64,000 nucleotides of DNA from CBDCYS01 sp965226185 (GTDB taxonomy: Bacteria; Acidobacteriota; Terriglobia; Bryobacterales; UBA6623), in the NCBI GenBank assembly GCA_965226185.1, contig CBDDCT010000003.1:310001-374000 (forward strand), in the 5' to 3' direction. A program made the translations under genes and the position numbers. Within the stretch, counting starts at the first letter, position 1; each line of letters begins with the position of its first letter. Positions 37,001 through 45,418 of the stretch are shown here, one piece after another. The notes beneath the pieces were generated by a model, which saw only the letters and a list, made by a program, of their open reading frames with translations, searched no databases and was not told the DNA's origin.

Positions 37001-37104
37001 GCATCTCGCCCGTTCCCTCGGGCTTGAAAAAAACCGTACTGGCCGCCTGGACCAGCGTCGCCAGAGCCTTGTTCAACAAACACGAATTTGTAATGCGCTA
37101 TTGA
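34036..37104 (+). CDS. PSCyt1/DUF1549/DUF1553 exported c-type cytochrome protein
   Basis: A 1022-residue protein. ATG 34036 begins an N-region followed by the hydrophobic CGLAFLLLPLTAALPAE signal. The first heme-binding motif is in ENCFQCHGPD (PSCyt1 domain), with MPP as the possible distal ligand region; a second CxxCH lies in GCSECHDHKFDPF inside DUF1549 (RLSFDLTGLPPSP, ERMAVHWLDLVRYADT). The last third is DUF1553 (RLDLANWVTGRNNPLTARVFVNRLWKMFFG, SDTYRRSS, FDAPSREECAAERAVSNTPLQSLVLLND). These proteins are abundant in Planctomycetes, Verrucomicrobia and some Acidobacteria and are paired with DUF1501 proteins, as here. Confidence 0.92.
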   Translation: MLGIRPPVIHKPIPCGLAFLLLPLTAALPAETIRFNRDIRPILSENCFQCHGPDSNARQANLRLDRREVALERGAIKPGDADASKLAQRVHASDQVRLMPPLFTGKKLSEEQKDLLTQWIEQGAVYEPHWAYIQPERPQAPDGSAAIDHLINRKLEEKGLQPASEADRRTLTRRLSFDLTGLPPSPNVVTAFAQDNSPEAYEKLLDQLLGSPHYGERMAVHWLDLVRYADTVGYHGDPPMNVYPFRDWVIRSFNENKPFDVFTREQLAGDLLPDPAPWQLVASGYNRLSRMTNEGGAQAKEYLAKYAADRVRNISTVWLSSTMGCSECHDHKFDPFWAKDFYSMAAFFADIEEKGVAGGNADWGSHIRVLSERAEAEMAGIERDLAELHQSGEGKLGATPKQLDRFAKYLKDDLLQWRLPGPERVWEDCEHPDFDACDRYDLRQEEDGIVRVVVTGEKKPRKSVHQIEVTLGEQTVTALALEIFPTADFERFELSEFQVRLLGREDWPLPVSLEALLADREGPKSMLRDTLDENFHTGWGGSWVEEPLVGGVLNETARRAVFVFEQALKPKRGEKLRVTLIFYGRRGNNIGGRVRLLATDAEFPEIPAAGELREAVLAKGRRSDPQQTALKEAFQEFTGNNSNWAEIRQLERRKKVLLDHAGESLIAKSVEPREVRVLPRGNWMDDSGEIVEPQAPHFLNPPETNGKRLTRLDLANWVTGRNNPLTARVFVNRLWKMFFGTGISKILDDIGSQGEPPVNQELLDWLAVEFMESGWDVKHIVKTMLLSDTYRRSSEPPEELLAADPYNRLHGRQTMARLDAEFVRDNLLAVSGLLNRAIGGPSVKPYQPAGYYKELNFPKRIYEADMNANQFRRGVYTHWQRQYVHPSLMAFDAPSREECAAERAVSNTPLQSLVLLNDPSYVEAARAFAVRILRAGEKDAAARVDFAFRQAFSRKADSAERDVLLGLLDSHGKHFSEDPARADKLLKTGISPVPSGLKKTVLAAWTSVARALFNKHEFVMRY

Positions 37105-37326
37105 GCACCCACATCATGAAATTCGTGCCCAACGCCGCGGAACATTCGGAAACCAGATTCGGAGCCGCGACCGTGAGGGAGCGGTTAGTCGCTTCAGCGC
37201 TCCTCATCCAACAGCGGGGCCGCTCTCCTTATTGGTTGCAACTCGTCCGCGACAGGAAAGGTTGGGAAAGGGAAACCATCCGTGCCTGTGCCGTCGGCCG
37301 TCCCGCGGCTCAAAGGTGAACCTTCC

Positions 37327-38748
37327 ATGACCAACGACCACCAACTCCGCCTGCAAACCCGCCGCGCCTTTCTTGGCCGCGCTTCAATGGGTCTGGGGTC
37401 CGCCGCTTTAGCCTCCTTGATGGCGCCGGAGCTGTTCGCCGCAAAAAAGGGCATCGCGGGATTTCCGAATCATCAGCCCAAAATCAAGCGAGTTATCTTC
37501 CTTTGCATGGCGGGGGGGCCCGCTCACCTCGAGTTGTTCGACCACAAGCCGGAACTCGAGAAGCGTGACGGTGAGCCGATGCCCGAGTCATTCACGAAGG
37601 GCCAGCAGATCGCGCAGCTCCAGGGCAAGGAGTTGAAAGTCCTGGCGCCGCAGCACCCCTTCAACCGCTACGGCGACAGCGGACAGCACATGACGTCGCT
37701 GCTGCCTCGCATCGGTTCGATTGCTGACGACATTTGTATTGTCCGTTCGATGCAGACCGAGCAAATCAACCACGACACGGCTCACACATTCATGAACACC
37801 GGCTTCCGGATAGCCGGCCGGCCGAGCATGGGATCGTGGATTCTATATGGGCTAGGAAGCGAAGCCGAAGATTTGCCCGGCTTCGTCGTGCTGACGTCCG
37901 AAGGCGGAGCGCAGAGCCAGCCGATCGCCGCGCGCCAGTGGCATTCAGGGTTTCTGCCCAGCATCTATCAAGGCGTCAAGTTCAACTCCGCCGGTGACCC
38001 GGTCAACTACGTGCGCAATCCCGCCGGCGTCAGCCGCGAAATGCAGGGAGAGCTGATCGACGCGGTCGGCGAGCTGAACCGGCTGCAAGGGAAAAGGATC
38101 AACGATCCGGAGATCCCCACTCGAATCTCGCAATACGAGCTGGCGTTTCGGATGCAGATGAGCGTCCCCGAGCTGGTCGATTTTTCGAACGAGCCGAAGC
38201 ACGTCCTTGAAAGCTACGGCACCGAGGGCGGTGACGGCACGTTCGCGTCCAATTGTCTGCTGGCTCGGCGGCTGGCCGAGAAGGGCGTGCGCTTCATCCA
38301 CCTCTACCATCGCGGCTGGGATCATCACAACGAAATCAGAACGGGTATCGTCGAGAGTTGCGGCTATGTCGATCAAGCTTCGGCGGCGCTGGTGAAAGAC
38401 CTCAAGGAACGCGGCATGTTTGAGGACACGCTGATCATCTGGGGCGGTGAGTTCGGACGCACTCCTATGTCACAAGGCGCCGAGCGTGCCCTGCTAGGAC
38501 GTGATCACCACATCAAGGGCTTTTCCATGTGGCTGGCGGGCGGAGGCATCCAAGGCGGGACGAGCTACGGCGCCACGGATGAGCTGGGCTACAACGCGGT
38601 CGATAACGTCGTTCCCGTTCACGACCTCCACGCCACCATGCTGCATCTGCTGGGGATCGATCACACGAAGCTCACGTATCGTTCCCAGGGGCGCGATTTC
38701 CGGCTGACCGACGTTCACGGCAATGTGGTGAAAGACATCCTGACCTAA
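37327..38748 (+). CDS. DUF1501 (sulfatase-like) Tat-exported protein
   Basis: A 473-residue protein. ATG 37327 gives a Tat-type leader (QTRRAFLGRASMGLGSAALA); an upstream in-frame start has no leader. IKRVIFLCMAGGPAHLELFDHKP and the C-terminal LIIWGGEFGRTPMSQGAE and GRDHH, VHDLHATMLHLLGIDHTKLTYRSQGRD are the conserved alkaline-phosphatase-fold blocks of DUF1501. It follows the DUF1549/DUF1553 gene, the usual pairing, implying a joint periplasmic function that is still undefined. Confidence 0.92.
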   Translation: MTNDHQLRLQTRRAFLGRASMGLGSAALASLMAPELFAAKKGIAGFPNHQPKIKRVIFLCMAGGPAHLELFDHKPELEKRDGEPMPESFTKGQQIAQLQGKELKVLAPQHPFNRYGDSGQHMTSLLPRIGSIADDICIVRSMQTEQINHDTAHTFMNTGFRIAGRPSMGSWILYGLGSEAEDLPGFVVLTSEGGAQSQPIAARQWHSGFLPSIYQGVKFNSAGDPVNYVRNPAGVSREMQGELIDAVGELNRLQGKRINDPEIPTRISQYELAFRMQMSVPELVDFSNEPKHVLESYGTEGGDGTFASNCLLARRLAEKGVRFIHLYHRGWDHHNEIRTGIVESCGYVDQASAALVKDLKERGMFEDTLIIWGGEFGRTPMSQGAERALLGRDHHIKGFSMWLAGGGIQGGTSYGATDELGYNAVDNVVPVHDLHATMLHLLGIDHTKLTYRSQGRDFRLTDVHGNVVKDILT

Positions 38749-38750
38749 CA

Positions 38751-38807
38751 GAGCCGTGAATGTAAGTGAGCGGCCCAATCAGAGCCCCGAACGCAAGTGA
38801 GGGGTCC
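38751..38807 (+). repeat. Two copies of a dispersed GAGCC...GAACGCAAGTGAGG repeat
   Basis: Units GAGCCGTGAATGTAAGTGAG (38751-38770) and GAGCCCCGAACGCAAGTGAG (38782-38801), each followed by a GGTCC/CGGCC end that can pair with the GAGCC side. Related copies lie at 39111-39137, 39258-39285 (inverted) and 41437-41463. Confidence 0.75.
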
Positions 38808-38815
38808 GGCAGGCG

Positions 38816-39160
38816 ATGAAGAGAGTAAAACCAAAGCCCCCGGCATCACTTGAATCCAAAGCCCGAATTTCCCTCCGAGTCCAGCCAAAGGCTTCCAAAG
38901 ACCGCATCGTCGGCAAGACTGAAAACGGCTGGAAGATTGCCCTGACCGCGCCGCCCGTTGATGGCAAAGCAAACCAGGCGTGCCTTGTGTTCCTCTCAAA
39001 ATTACTTCATGTCCCTCGCACGTCGATCCACATCGTTCGTGGCGAGACGAGCCGCCAAAAGCTGGTCGAAGTGAATGGGCTCTCGCTATCCGAGGTCGAA
39101 GAACGATTCAGAGCCTGGAACGCAAGTGACAGGTCCGCCACGAATCCACGCCCAACCTGA
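38816..39160 (+). CDS. DUF167 (YggU) family protein with a repeat-derived C-terminus
   Basis: A 114-residue protein. Residues 18-97 are the DUF167 fold: ISLRVQPKASKDRIVG, WKIALTAPPVDGKANQACLVFLSKLL, IVRGETSRQKLVEV. The family is small, basic and of unknown function. The last 14 residues (NASDRSATNPRPT and the preceding W) are encoded by a copy of the dispersed intergenic repeat, so the native C-terminus was replaced when the repeat arrived. Confidence 0.85.
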   Translation: MKRVKPKPPASLESKARISLRVQPKASKDRIVGKTENGWKIALTAPPVDGKANQACLVFLSKLLHVPRTSIHIVRGETSRQKLVEVNGLSLSEVEERFRAWNASDRSATNPRPT

Positions 39161-39360
39161 CCGGGTTCGCCGCGCTTTCGTTCGTCACCCATCGCGCACC
39201 CCAACGAAACAAGGCGGAAGCATCTGCTTTGAGTCAAGTTCGCAGCGTGTGAACGGCGGGCCCCGCACTTGCGTTTGGGGCTCTGAATCTCATCGCGCGC
39301 ACAGGGTGCCTTACCCTGCTACTTTGGATAGTTAGCCTCGCTTGGAAGATGCCCGCTTCA

Positions 39361-40536
39361 ATGAACCTAACCGAGATCCAAGAACAACTCCGCCGCGAGC
39401 AGCTCGACGGCTGGCTCTTTTTCGACCACCATCATCGCGACCCGATCGCTTACCGCGTCCTTGGACTGGAGGCGCCGCGGCACGTCTCGAGGCGCTGGTA
39501 TTACTGGATTCCCGCGCGGGGTGATCCCGTCAAGCTTGTCAACCGGATTGAAGATTGGATGCTCGACCCGCTGCCGGGGGAACGGCGGCGCTACTCCGCC
39601 TGGCAAGAGCAACAGCAACAGTTGAAAGACATTCTGAGCGCCGCGTCCACGGTCGCCATGCAGTACTCTCCCAACTGCATGATTCCCTACGTTTCGCTGG
39701 TCGATGGCGGCACCGTCGATTTGATTCGTTCGCTGGGCAAACAGGTCATGAGCTCCGCCTCTCTGGTGCAGTATTTCGAAGCGCGCTGGTCGGCCGAACA
39801 GCTCGAATCACATTACGAAGCCGGCCGCCGGGTGGACGAGATTTTGGCTCAAGCATTCGCCGAGATCGGCCGCCTGGTTAGGGCCGGGGGATCCGTCCAA
39901 GAAGTGACCATCGCGGACTTCATTCGCCGGGGCTTCGCCGATCGAGGGCTCATTGCCGAAGACGGCCCGATTGTAGGCGTCAACGCCAACAGCGGCAACC
40001 CGCACTACGCTCCGACAGAAGAGCAAAGCGAGGCCATTCAAGCGGGCGATTTCGTGTTGATCGATCTGTGGGCGAAACTGGATCAGCCACGCTCGGTCTA
40101 TTACGACATCACCTGGACCGGCTTCGTCGGCGAGCAAGTTCCCAGCGACATCCAAAACGTTTTCGAGGTTGTTCGGGGCGCAAGGGACCGGGCGGTGGAG
40201 GCGGCGCGCTCCGCCATCCGTTCCGGCGAGCCCTTCCCGGCTTTCCAGCTCGACGACGTGACGCGGGGCTTTATCTCGGCCAAAGGTTTCGGCGGCGAGT
40301 TCGTCCACCGCACCGGTCATTCCATCGGCGAGGAGGTGCACGGCAACGGCGCGAACATCGATAATCTCGAAACACGGGACGAGCGTCCGATCATCCCGAG
40401 AACCTGCTTTTCGATCGAGCCGGGCGTCTACCTGCCTCAGTTCGGTGTCCGCACCGAAATCGACTGCTACGTTTCCGAACACGATGCCGGGCCGACCGGC
40501 AAGGTGCAAACCGAAATCGTGAGGATCCCCAGCTAG
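39361..40536 (+). CDS. M24-family metallopeptidase (Xaa-Pro aminopeptidase-like)
   Basis: A 391-residue protein with a creatinase-like N-terminal domain (NLTEIQEQLRREQLDGWLFFDHHHRDPIAYRVLG) and a pita-bread catalytic domain. Possible metal ligands: Asp in DLWAKLDQPRSVYYDITWTG, His in HRTGHSIGEEVHGNG, Glu in CFSIEPGVYLP and Glu in GVRTEID. The first ligand motif is D-L-W rather than D-x-G. It would release N-terminal residues before proline or act as a related hydrolase. ATG 39349 would add four residues; either start is possible. Confidence 0.85.
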   Translation: MNLTEIQEQLRREQLDGWLFFDHHHRDPIAYRVLGLEAPRHVSRRWYYWIPARGDPVKLVNRIEDWMLDPLPGERRRYSAWQEQQQQLKDILSAASTVAMQYSPNCMIPYVSLVDGGTVDLIRSLGKQVMSSASLVQYFEARWSAEQLESHYEAGRRVDEILAQAFAEIGRLVRAGGSVQEVTIADFIRRGFADRGLIAEDGPIVGVNANSGNPHYAPTEEQSEAIQAGDFVLIDLWAKLDQPRSVYYDITWTGFVGEQVPSDIQNVFEVVRGARDRAVEAARSAIRSGEPFPAFQLDDVTRGFISAKGFGGEFVHRTGHSIGEEVHGNGANIDNLETRDERPIIPRTCFSIEPGVYLPQFGVRTEIDCYVSEHDAGPTGKVQTEIVRIPS

Positions 40537-40550
40537 ACCGAGCCGCCGCT

Positions 40551-41486
40551 TTGACTCCCGATTCAACTGTGCCTGATCATCCGCCGCGGAGAGAGACGCG
40601 TCACCTCGGGAAGATCCTCGTCATCGCCGTCCTCATTCTCGGGGTTCTGGCGGTCTGGGCGTTCTGGCTGGAGCCAAGCAGTCTGGAGCTGCGCGAATAC
40701 CGGCTGGAAATCCCGAATTGGCCTCGGAGTCTGGCGGGCCTGCGAATCGCGGCGTTGGCTGACATCCATGCCGGCTCACCGTTCAGCGGGCTTGACAAGC
40801 TGGAGCGAATCGTCGCGCTCACGAATCAATCGAACCCCGATCTCATCGTGCTGCTGGGCGACTACGTCATTCATGGCGTCATCGGAGGGGAGTTCGTGCC
40901 TCCAAATGAGCTGGCGCCTGTTCTCGCCAAAATGCAGGCCCCGCTAGGCGTGTGGGCGGTACTCGGCAACCATGACTGGTGGCTCGACGCCGAGTGGGTG
41001 CAAAGTACTCTCGAGCATCATGGAATCCGGGTCTTGGAGGACAGCTCGGTGCCTATCCATCGTGGCTCCGAGGAATTTTGGCTGACCGGAATCGCCGATT
41101 TCTGGGAAGGCCGCCCCGACATCCCGCGCGCGTTTAAGGATGTGCCCGAGGATTCTCCCAGCATTGCGATCACGCACAATCCCGACGTTTTCCCTCGTGT
41201 TCCGCCTCGAGTGAATCTCGTGATCGCGGGACACACGCATGGCGGTCAAGTTAGCATTCCGTTCTTCGGGCCGCTGATCGTGCCTTCGTCATACTGGCGG
41301 CGCTACGCGGCAGGCCACATTATCGAAGATGGCCGTCACCTGTTCGTCAGCACCGGCCTGGGAACCAGCATTTTGCCGGTACGATTCTTGGTTCCCCCAG
41401 AGATCAGTCTCCTCGTGCTCGAGCCCGACCCGAACAGAGCCCAGAGCACAAGCGACGGGTCCCGGGTCAGCTCCCCGCTCCGCTAG
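40551..41486 (+). CDS. Membrane-anchored metallophosphoesterase
   Basis: A 311-residue protein, TTG start 14 bases after the previous stop. One N-terminal membrane segment (ILVIAVLILGVLAVWAFWL) is followed by a calcineurin-like domain: ADIHAGSP, LLGDYV, LGNHDWW, ITHNPDVF, GHTHGGQV, which supply both metal sites. It belongs to the YkuE/LpxG-like group that includes UDP-diacylglucosamine hydrolases, but the substrate is not determined. The last 12 codons run through a copy of the dispersed GAGCC repeat (41437-41463), which provides the C-terminus. Confidence 0.85.
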   Translation: MTPDSTVPDHPPRRETRHLGKILVIAVLILGVLAVWAFWLEPSSLELREYRLEIPNWPRSLAGLRIAALADIHAGSPFSGLDKLERIVALTNQSNPDLIVLLGDYVIHGVIGGEFVPPNELAPVLAKMQAPLGVWAVLGNHDWWLDAEWVQSTLEHHGIRVLEDSSVPIHRGSEEFWLTGIADFWEGRPDIPRAFKDVPEDSPSIAITHNPDVFPRVPPRVNLVIAGHTHGGQVSIPFFGPLIVPSSYWRRYAAGHIIEDGRHLFVSTGLGTSILPVRFLVPPEISLLVLEPDPNRAQSTSDGSRVSSPLR

Positions 41487-41545
41487 CCCGGGAATCTCAA
41501 AGCCCTGCGCCACGTGGCGCCGCGCTGTTTGGTGAGCAGTACGGG

Positions 41546-42361
41546 CTAGCCCGCGGTGGCCATCTCGCAGCCTTCACGCTCCGCCAGCCAACTCGAGCCC
41601 ATCTGGCTCTTGGTGTCACGATACCCAGTTTCAATCAGGGACTCCCAGCGCTTCCGGTCCCATTCAAAACATTGCCGCGTGGTGCCCAGTGGCTGCGCGT
41701 GGCCGACTCGGAGCAGGCGCACTCCTGAAAGCTCTTCGTCGCTGGGTTCGGGCCGCTCACGCCGCAAAAAATTACGGGTGCAAGCCGCCCCGCGAACAAG
41801 GCGCCGAACCACCATGCTGGAAGCAACGGCAAGCACATCGACCGCTACGATCTCGGTGACTTCCCGAAGAAGCGCCTGGCGGAGGGGCAAGCGGCAGAAC
41901 GTCCCGCCGTCCATGTAGTAGCCGCCATTCACGAATGGGGGCGGCAAGACCCCGAAAAGCGAACAGGAAGCCTGCAGGTGCTTTTCCGTGATCTCGCTCC
42001 CGCGAGCTACACGGATGGCGCAAGAGGGCAAGTGAGTCAGGGTGATTCGCAAGTCTTTCACGATGGCCCGCGAGCCGTAGTTTCGCGCCACCGCGGAAAC
42101 CCAATTTCGAAACAGATTCGCCTCACCCCAAATCGGCAGCGTTCGTCCCCTTGCTTGCCTAGAGATGACCGCGGGAAGATCGAGCCATATTTCTCGCAGG
42201 TCCGAAAGACTGGCGTTGCGGCTGATCAGGTAGGCGTTGACGGCTCCGACCGAAGCACCCACGACGATGTCGGGTTCCCAGTCTGCTTCCTGAAGAGCCT
42301 GCCAGGCGCCCACCTGATAGGCGCAGAAGCCCGCTCCCCCCGATAGCACGAGCGCTTTCAT
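41546..42361 (-). CDS. Patatin-like phospholipase
   Basis: A 271-residue protein beginning MKALVLSGGAGFCAYQVGAW (glycine-rich oxyanion loop). Nucleophile Ser in the G-x-S-x-G motif GASVG; catalytic Asp in MDGGTF (DGG). A middle region AIRVARGSEITEKHLQASCSLFGVLPPPFVNGGYYMDGG is standard for the family. The upstream in-frame ATG adds 17 residues without support. Predicted lipid acyl hydrolase, cytosolic or membrane-associated. Convergent with the metallophosphoesterase gene. Confidence 0.9.
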   Translation of the reverse strand: MKALVLSGGAGFCAYQVGAWQALQEADWEPDIVVGASVGAVNAYLISRNASLSDLREIWLDLPAVISRQARGRTLPIWGEANLFRNWVSAVARNYGSRAIVKDLRITLTHLPSCAIRVARGSEITEKHLQASCSLFGVLPPPFVNGGYYMDGGTFCRLPLRQALLREVTEIVAVDVLAVASSMVVRRLVRGAACTRNFLRRERPEPSDEELSGVRLLRVGHAQPLGTTRQCFEWDRKRWESLIETGYRDTKSQMGSSWLAEREGCEMATAG

Positions 42362-42414
42362 GGTGTGATCATTCGGACCGCGATGCATTCCGGGGCGGGC
42401 TTCCGAGCGCACCC

Positions 42415-42441
42415 GAGCGTGGACTGCCGTCCACGCCTCTG
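42415..42441 (+). repeat. REP-like palindrome, copy 2 of 3
   Basis: GAGCGTGGAC-TGCC-GTCCACGCCTCTG, almost identical to 5168-5194. It lies in the divergent gap between the patatin and HemQ-type genes. Confidence 0.8.
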
Positions 42442-42576
42442 TCCGGTCGTCTGAAACTTTCTGGCATAATTGGCAATGATTTGACTATACCGGCCCTATT
42501 GTAAGCCGGGCAAGAAATGCTCGCGCGCCACGGTTTGATAAATTGGAGAAGAGGAGACAAGCAGGACACAATACCC

Positions 42577-43497
42577 ATGAGCAGCCAGCCAACGAGCACC
42601 CAACCAGCAGCTAAACCAACTCACCCGCACGGCCGCCCCTCGGCCCAGCCAAGCGCTCCCCCGGCCGTCCCGCTGACGATGGACGGATCGAGCCTGCTGC
42701 ATCAGATGTTCCGTGTCCGCTGGCAGCAATGGAAGGCGCTGGGCGAAGGGGAGCAGCAAGGCATCGTTGAGGAAGCCACGGCTGTGTTCGCGGAGATGGA
42801 AAACCACGAGGAAGGGGGCAGCGCGCTGTTCTCGCAGCTTGGACACAAGGGCGACCTCATCCTCGTTCATTTTCGGCGCTCGTTCGAGGCGCTCAATGAA
42901 GCCGAACTGAAGCTGTCGCAACTGAGGCTATCCGACTATCTCGAGCAGACCACCTCTTACGTCTCGGTCGTGGAGTTGGGACTTTACGAATCGTCCGTGC
43001 AGCTTTATGAATCGCTCGTTGAGCAAGGTGTTGAGCCGGCCAGCCCCGAGTGGCTTGCCGCCGAGGAGGCCAAGCTCGAGGAGCAGCGCCAGGCGATGGC
43101 GCCGCGCCTGTGGCCCAGGGTGCCGCCGCATCGCTACTTGTGCTTCTATCCCATGGACAAGAAGCGCGGCGAGAAAAACAATTGGTATGACGTTCCGATC
43201 GCCGACCGCCGCCGCATGATGCGTGACCACGGCATGATCGGTCGGCGCTATGCCGGAAAAGTGAAGCAGATCATTTCGGGCTCGATCGGGTTCGACGATT
43301 GGGAGTGGGGGGTTGACTTGTTTGCCGAAGATCCTCTCGTGTTCAAGAAGCTGATCTACGAGATGCGGTTTGATGAGGCAAGCGCTTTGTACGCTCTGTT
43401 CGGGAAGTTTTACATCAGCCTGCGGTTCCGGGCTTCCGAACTGGGGACTTTTCTCCAGGGCAGCCGGCCCTCCTATACGCCCCCAGCGGAGTCTTGA
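42577..43497 (+). CDS. hemQ: Chlorite-dismutase-family protein, probable coproheme decarboxylase
   Basis: A 306-residue protein. A 30-residue Pro/Ser-rich N-terminus is followed by the Cld-like fold: MFRVRWQQWKALGEG, LVHFRRSFEALNEAELKLS, TTSYVSVVELGLYE, RYLCFYPMDKKRGEKNNWYD, then MRDHGMIGRRYAGKVKQIISGSIGFDDWEWGVDLFA (heme-side His region) and FGKFYISLRF. In monoderm-type heme synthesis HemQ converts coproheme to heme b; Acidobacteriota and related phyla also carry it. No other heme gene is adjacent. ATG 42577 is chosen over upstream in-frame starts because the extra residues look noncoding. Confidence 0.88.
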   Translation: MSSQPTSTQPAAKPTHPHGRPSAQPSAPPAVPLTMDGSSLLHQMFRVRWQQWKALGEGEQQGIVEEATAVFAEMENHEEGGSALFSQLGHKGDLILVHFRRSFEALNEAELKLSQLRLSDYLEQTTSYVSVVELGLYESSVQLYESLVEQGVEPASPEWLAAEEAKLEEQRQAMAPRLWPRVPPHRYLCFYPMDKKRGEKNNWYDVPIADRRRMMRDHGMIGRRYAGKVKQIISGSIGFDDWEWGVDLFAEDPLVFKKLIYEMRFDEASALYALFGKFYISLRFRASELGTFLQGSRPSYTPPAES

Positions 43498-43566
43498 TAC
43501 CGGTGTGCCTGCAGCCCACCTGATTCAACCTAAACCCACCTACAATTCCTCCATGGAGAACCTCTC

Positions 43567-44469
43567 ATGAAGCCTTTCGTCACCCTGCTGCTCGCCCTAA
43601 CCACCCTCACCGTCGGCCTGGCCGCCGATGCCGCCGAACCGGCGCCAACCTTCGCCAATCTTTCCTACGGGCCTCACGCCATGAACGTGCTGGACTTCTG
43701 GAAAGCCGAAGGAGACGGGCCGCGCCCTTTGCTTGTCTACATTCACGGCGGTGGCTGGATCGGGGGCGACAAGAAGCAGCCCGCGGAAAGATTCCGCCCC
43801 TATTTGGAAAAAGGTGTTTCCTATGTGGCGATCAACTATCGCTTAACAGGCGAAGTTCCGCTGCCTGCGCCCGTCCACGATGCGGCGCGGGCCATTCAAT
43901 TCATCCGGTCGAAAGCCGCCGAATGGAACATCGACAAAACAAGAATCGTTCTCACCGGCGGCAGTGCCGGAGCTTGCACGTCGATGTGGATTTTGCTGCA
44001 CGACGACCTGGCCGACCCCAGCTCGGAAGACCCCGTGCTCCGAGAATCGACGCGAGTTACCGCCGCGGCCGTCAACGCTGGCCAAACGTCCATCGATCCG
44101 AAAGTCATCGAACCCTGGTTGGGGCCCAACGTGCTCACGCACCGCATGATCAACATGGCCGTCGGCGAGAAGACGATCGAAGGAGCGCTAAAGAACTACG
44201 AGAAGTACCGCGGCCTCTATGTGGAGTTTTCCCCCTACAACCATCTGACAGCGGACGACCCGCCGCTGTTCATGACCTACGGAAACAATATGAAGCTCCC
44301 GTCCGAAAACGCCGGTCACGGAATTCACCACCCCGTCTATGGCGTGAAGATGAAGGAGAAAGCCGATCGCGTCGGACACGAAACCCACCTTCTGATCGAG
44401 GGCGTTTCCAAGTCCGGCAAGTTTGCAAGCGCGCAAGACTTCGTGCTTGCGAAACTCTTGGCTCCGTAG
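43567..44469 (+). CDS. Secreted alpha/beta-hydrolase (esterase/lipase-like)
   Basis: A 300-residue exported hydrolase: signal peptide MKPFVTLLLALTTLTVGLAA (cut near ADA), oxyanion motif HGGGWIGGD, nucleophile Ser in GGSAGACTSMW, acid region near FMTYGNN. The BD-FAE/carboxylesterase group fits. The usual C-terminal catalytic His is not obvious; GHETHLLIEG is the best candidate. CCTCTC precedes the ATG and no strong Shine-Dalgarno is seen. Substrate unknown. Confidence 0.85.
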   Translation: MKPFVTLLLALTTLTVGLAADAAEPAPTFANLSYGPHAMNVLDFWKAEGDGPRPLLVYIHGGGWIGGDKKQPAERFRPYLEKGVSYVAINYRLTGEVPLPAPVHDAARAIQFIRSKAAEWNIDKTRIVLTGGSAGACTSMWILLHDDLADPSSEDPVLRESTRVTAAAVNAGQTSIDPKVIEPWLGPNVLTHRMINMAVGEKTIEGALKNYEKYRGLYVEFSPYNHLTADDPPLFMTYGNNMKLPSENAGHGIHHPVYGVKMKEKADRVGHETHLLIEGVSKSGKFASAQDFVLAKLLAP

Positions 44470-44586
44470 CCGTGCGCCTGGGCGCGGTCGCGTTTTCCTG
44501 ATAGATGGAACGCCAGCGTGAATCGGATCACACCCGCGACAGGGGGCCGCTATAATTAGGCTTGCGCCGGTTGGCGGGTCCGGGCC

Positions 44587-45120
44587 GTGCTCTTTGACGC
44601 TGGCATTCTTGAACGCCGAACAATTTCGTTCGACGAAACCTTGCGGACGGGGGCGATCGATTTCTCCGGCAGTGATTGGAAGCAGCCAGGGGATTTGAAC
44701 GCCGCCGGCACTGCGGAGCTGCTGGATCCAAGCGGCTCGCGCACGATCCGCGTGCAAGGGCGGGTTCATGGCCCCGTGGAGGGAACATGCGGTCGCTGTC
44801 TTGAAGCGGTTTCGACCCAGCTCGACGGGAATTTCGACCTTTTCTATTACCCGATGAGCATGATCGCCAAGAAGGAAGACATTTCGATCCAGAGCGCCGA
44901 CACAGAGATCGGATTTTATGAAGACCCGGGAATAGAGCTGACCGACGTACTGAGAGAACAGATCTTGCTGTGGTTGCCGATGACCGGCCTGTGTGGAGAA
45001 GAATGCAAGGGCATTTGCTCCCAATGCGGCAAGAATCTCAACCTGGGAAGCTGCTCTTGCGAGCCAGAGAGCGGTGACACGCGCTGGGACGAGCTCCGAA
45101 ATTTACAATTGAAGAATTAG
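44587..45120 (+). CDS. yceD: DUF177 (YceD) family protein
   Basis: A 177-residue protein, GTG start. VEGTCGRCLEAV and the C-terminal GLCGEECKGICSQCGKNLNLGSCSC supply cysteines typical of the YceD family. It lies 9 bases before rpmF, and plsX follows: the conserved yceD-rpmF-plsX order of many bacteria. YceD has been linked to ribosomal RNA maturation in plants and bacteria; the biochemical role is not fully known. Confidence 0.92.
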   Translation: MLFDAGILERRTISFDETLRTGAIDFSGSDWKQPGDLNAAGTAELLDPSGSRTIRVQGRVHGPVEGTCGRCLEAVSTQLDGNFDLFYYPMSMIAKKEDISIQSADTEIGFYEDPGIELTDVLREQILLWLPMTGLCGEECKGICSQCGKNLNLGSCSCEPESGDTRWDELRNLQLKN

Positions 45121-45129
45121 AGTACCGTT

Positions 45130-45312
45130 ATGCCGAATCCAAAACGCAGACACTCCAAAACGCGCACAAGCAAGCGGCGGGCGAACGATCACTTGAAAAT
45201 CAAACCGTTGTCCCTTTGCCCCAACTGCGGAGCCCAGAAAGCGCCGCATCGCGTTTGTCCCGAATGCGGCCAGTACCGCGGACGCGAGGTTATCGAAGTC
45301 GACACCGACTAA
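45130..45312 (+). CDS. rpmF: 50S ribosomal protein L32
   Basis: A 60-residue basic protein: MPNPKRRHSKTRTSKRRAND, then zinc-binding CPNCGAQKAPHRVCPECGQYRGREV, with both CxxC pairs intact. Component of the large ribosomal subunit near the peptidyl-transferase side. Translation is probably linked to yceD, whose stop is 9 bases upstream. Confidence 0.98.
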   Translation: MPNPKRRHSKTRTSKRRANDHLKIKPLSLCPNCGAQKAPHRVCPECGQYRGREVIEVDTD

Positions 45313-45418
45313 CCGATCGGCCCTAAGCGGAATATCGAAGCGGGCCGCCTTGCCCTTTCCTTCCGACTTTCACTAGCATTACCATTTCGGGCTCGCTCCG
45401 GGTACAATCGAGAGCCAG

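Noticed and set aside
35923..37083. A 386-codon minus-strand frame
   Set aside because: Antisense shadow of the DUF1553 domain; composition is not protein-like.
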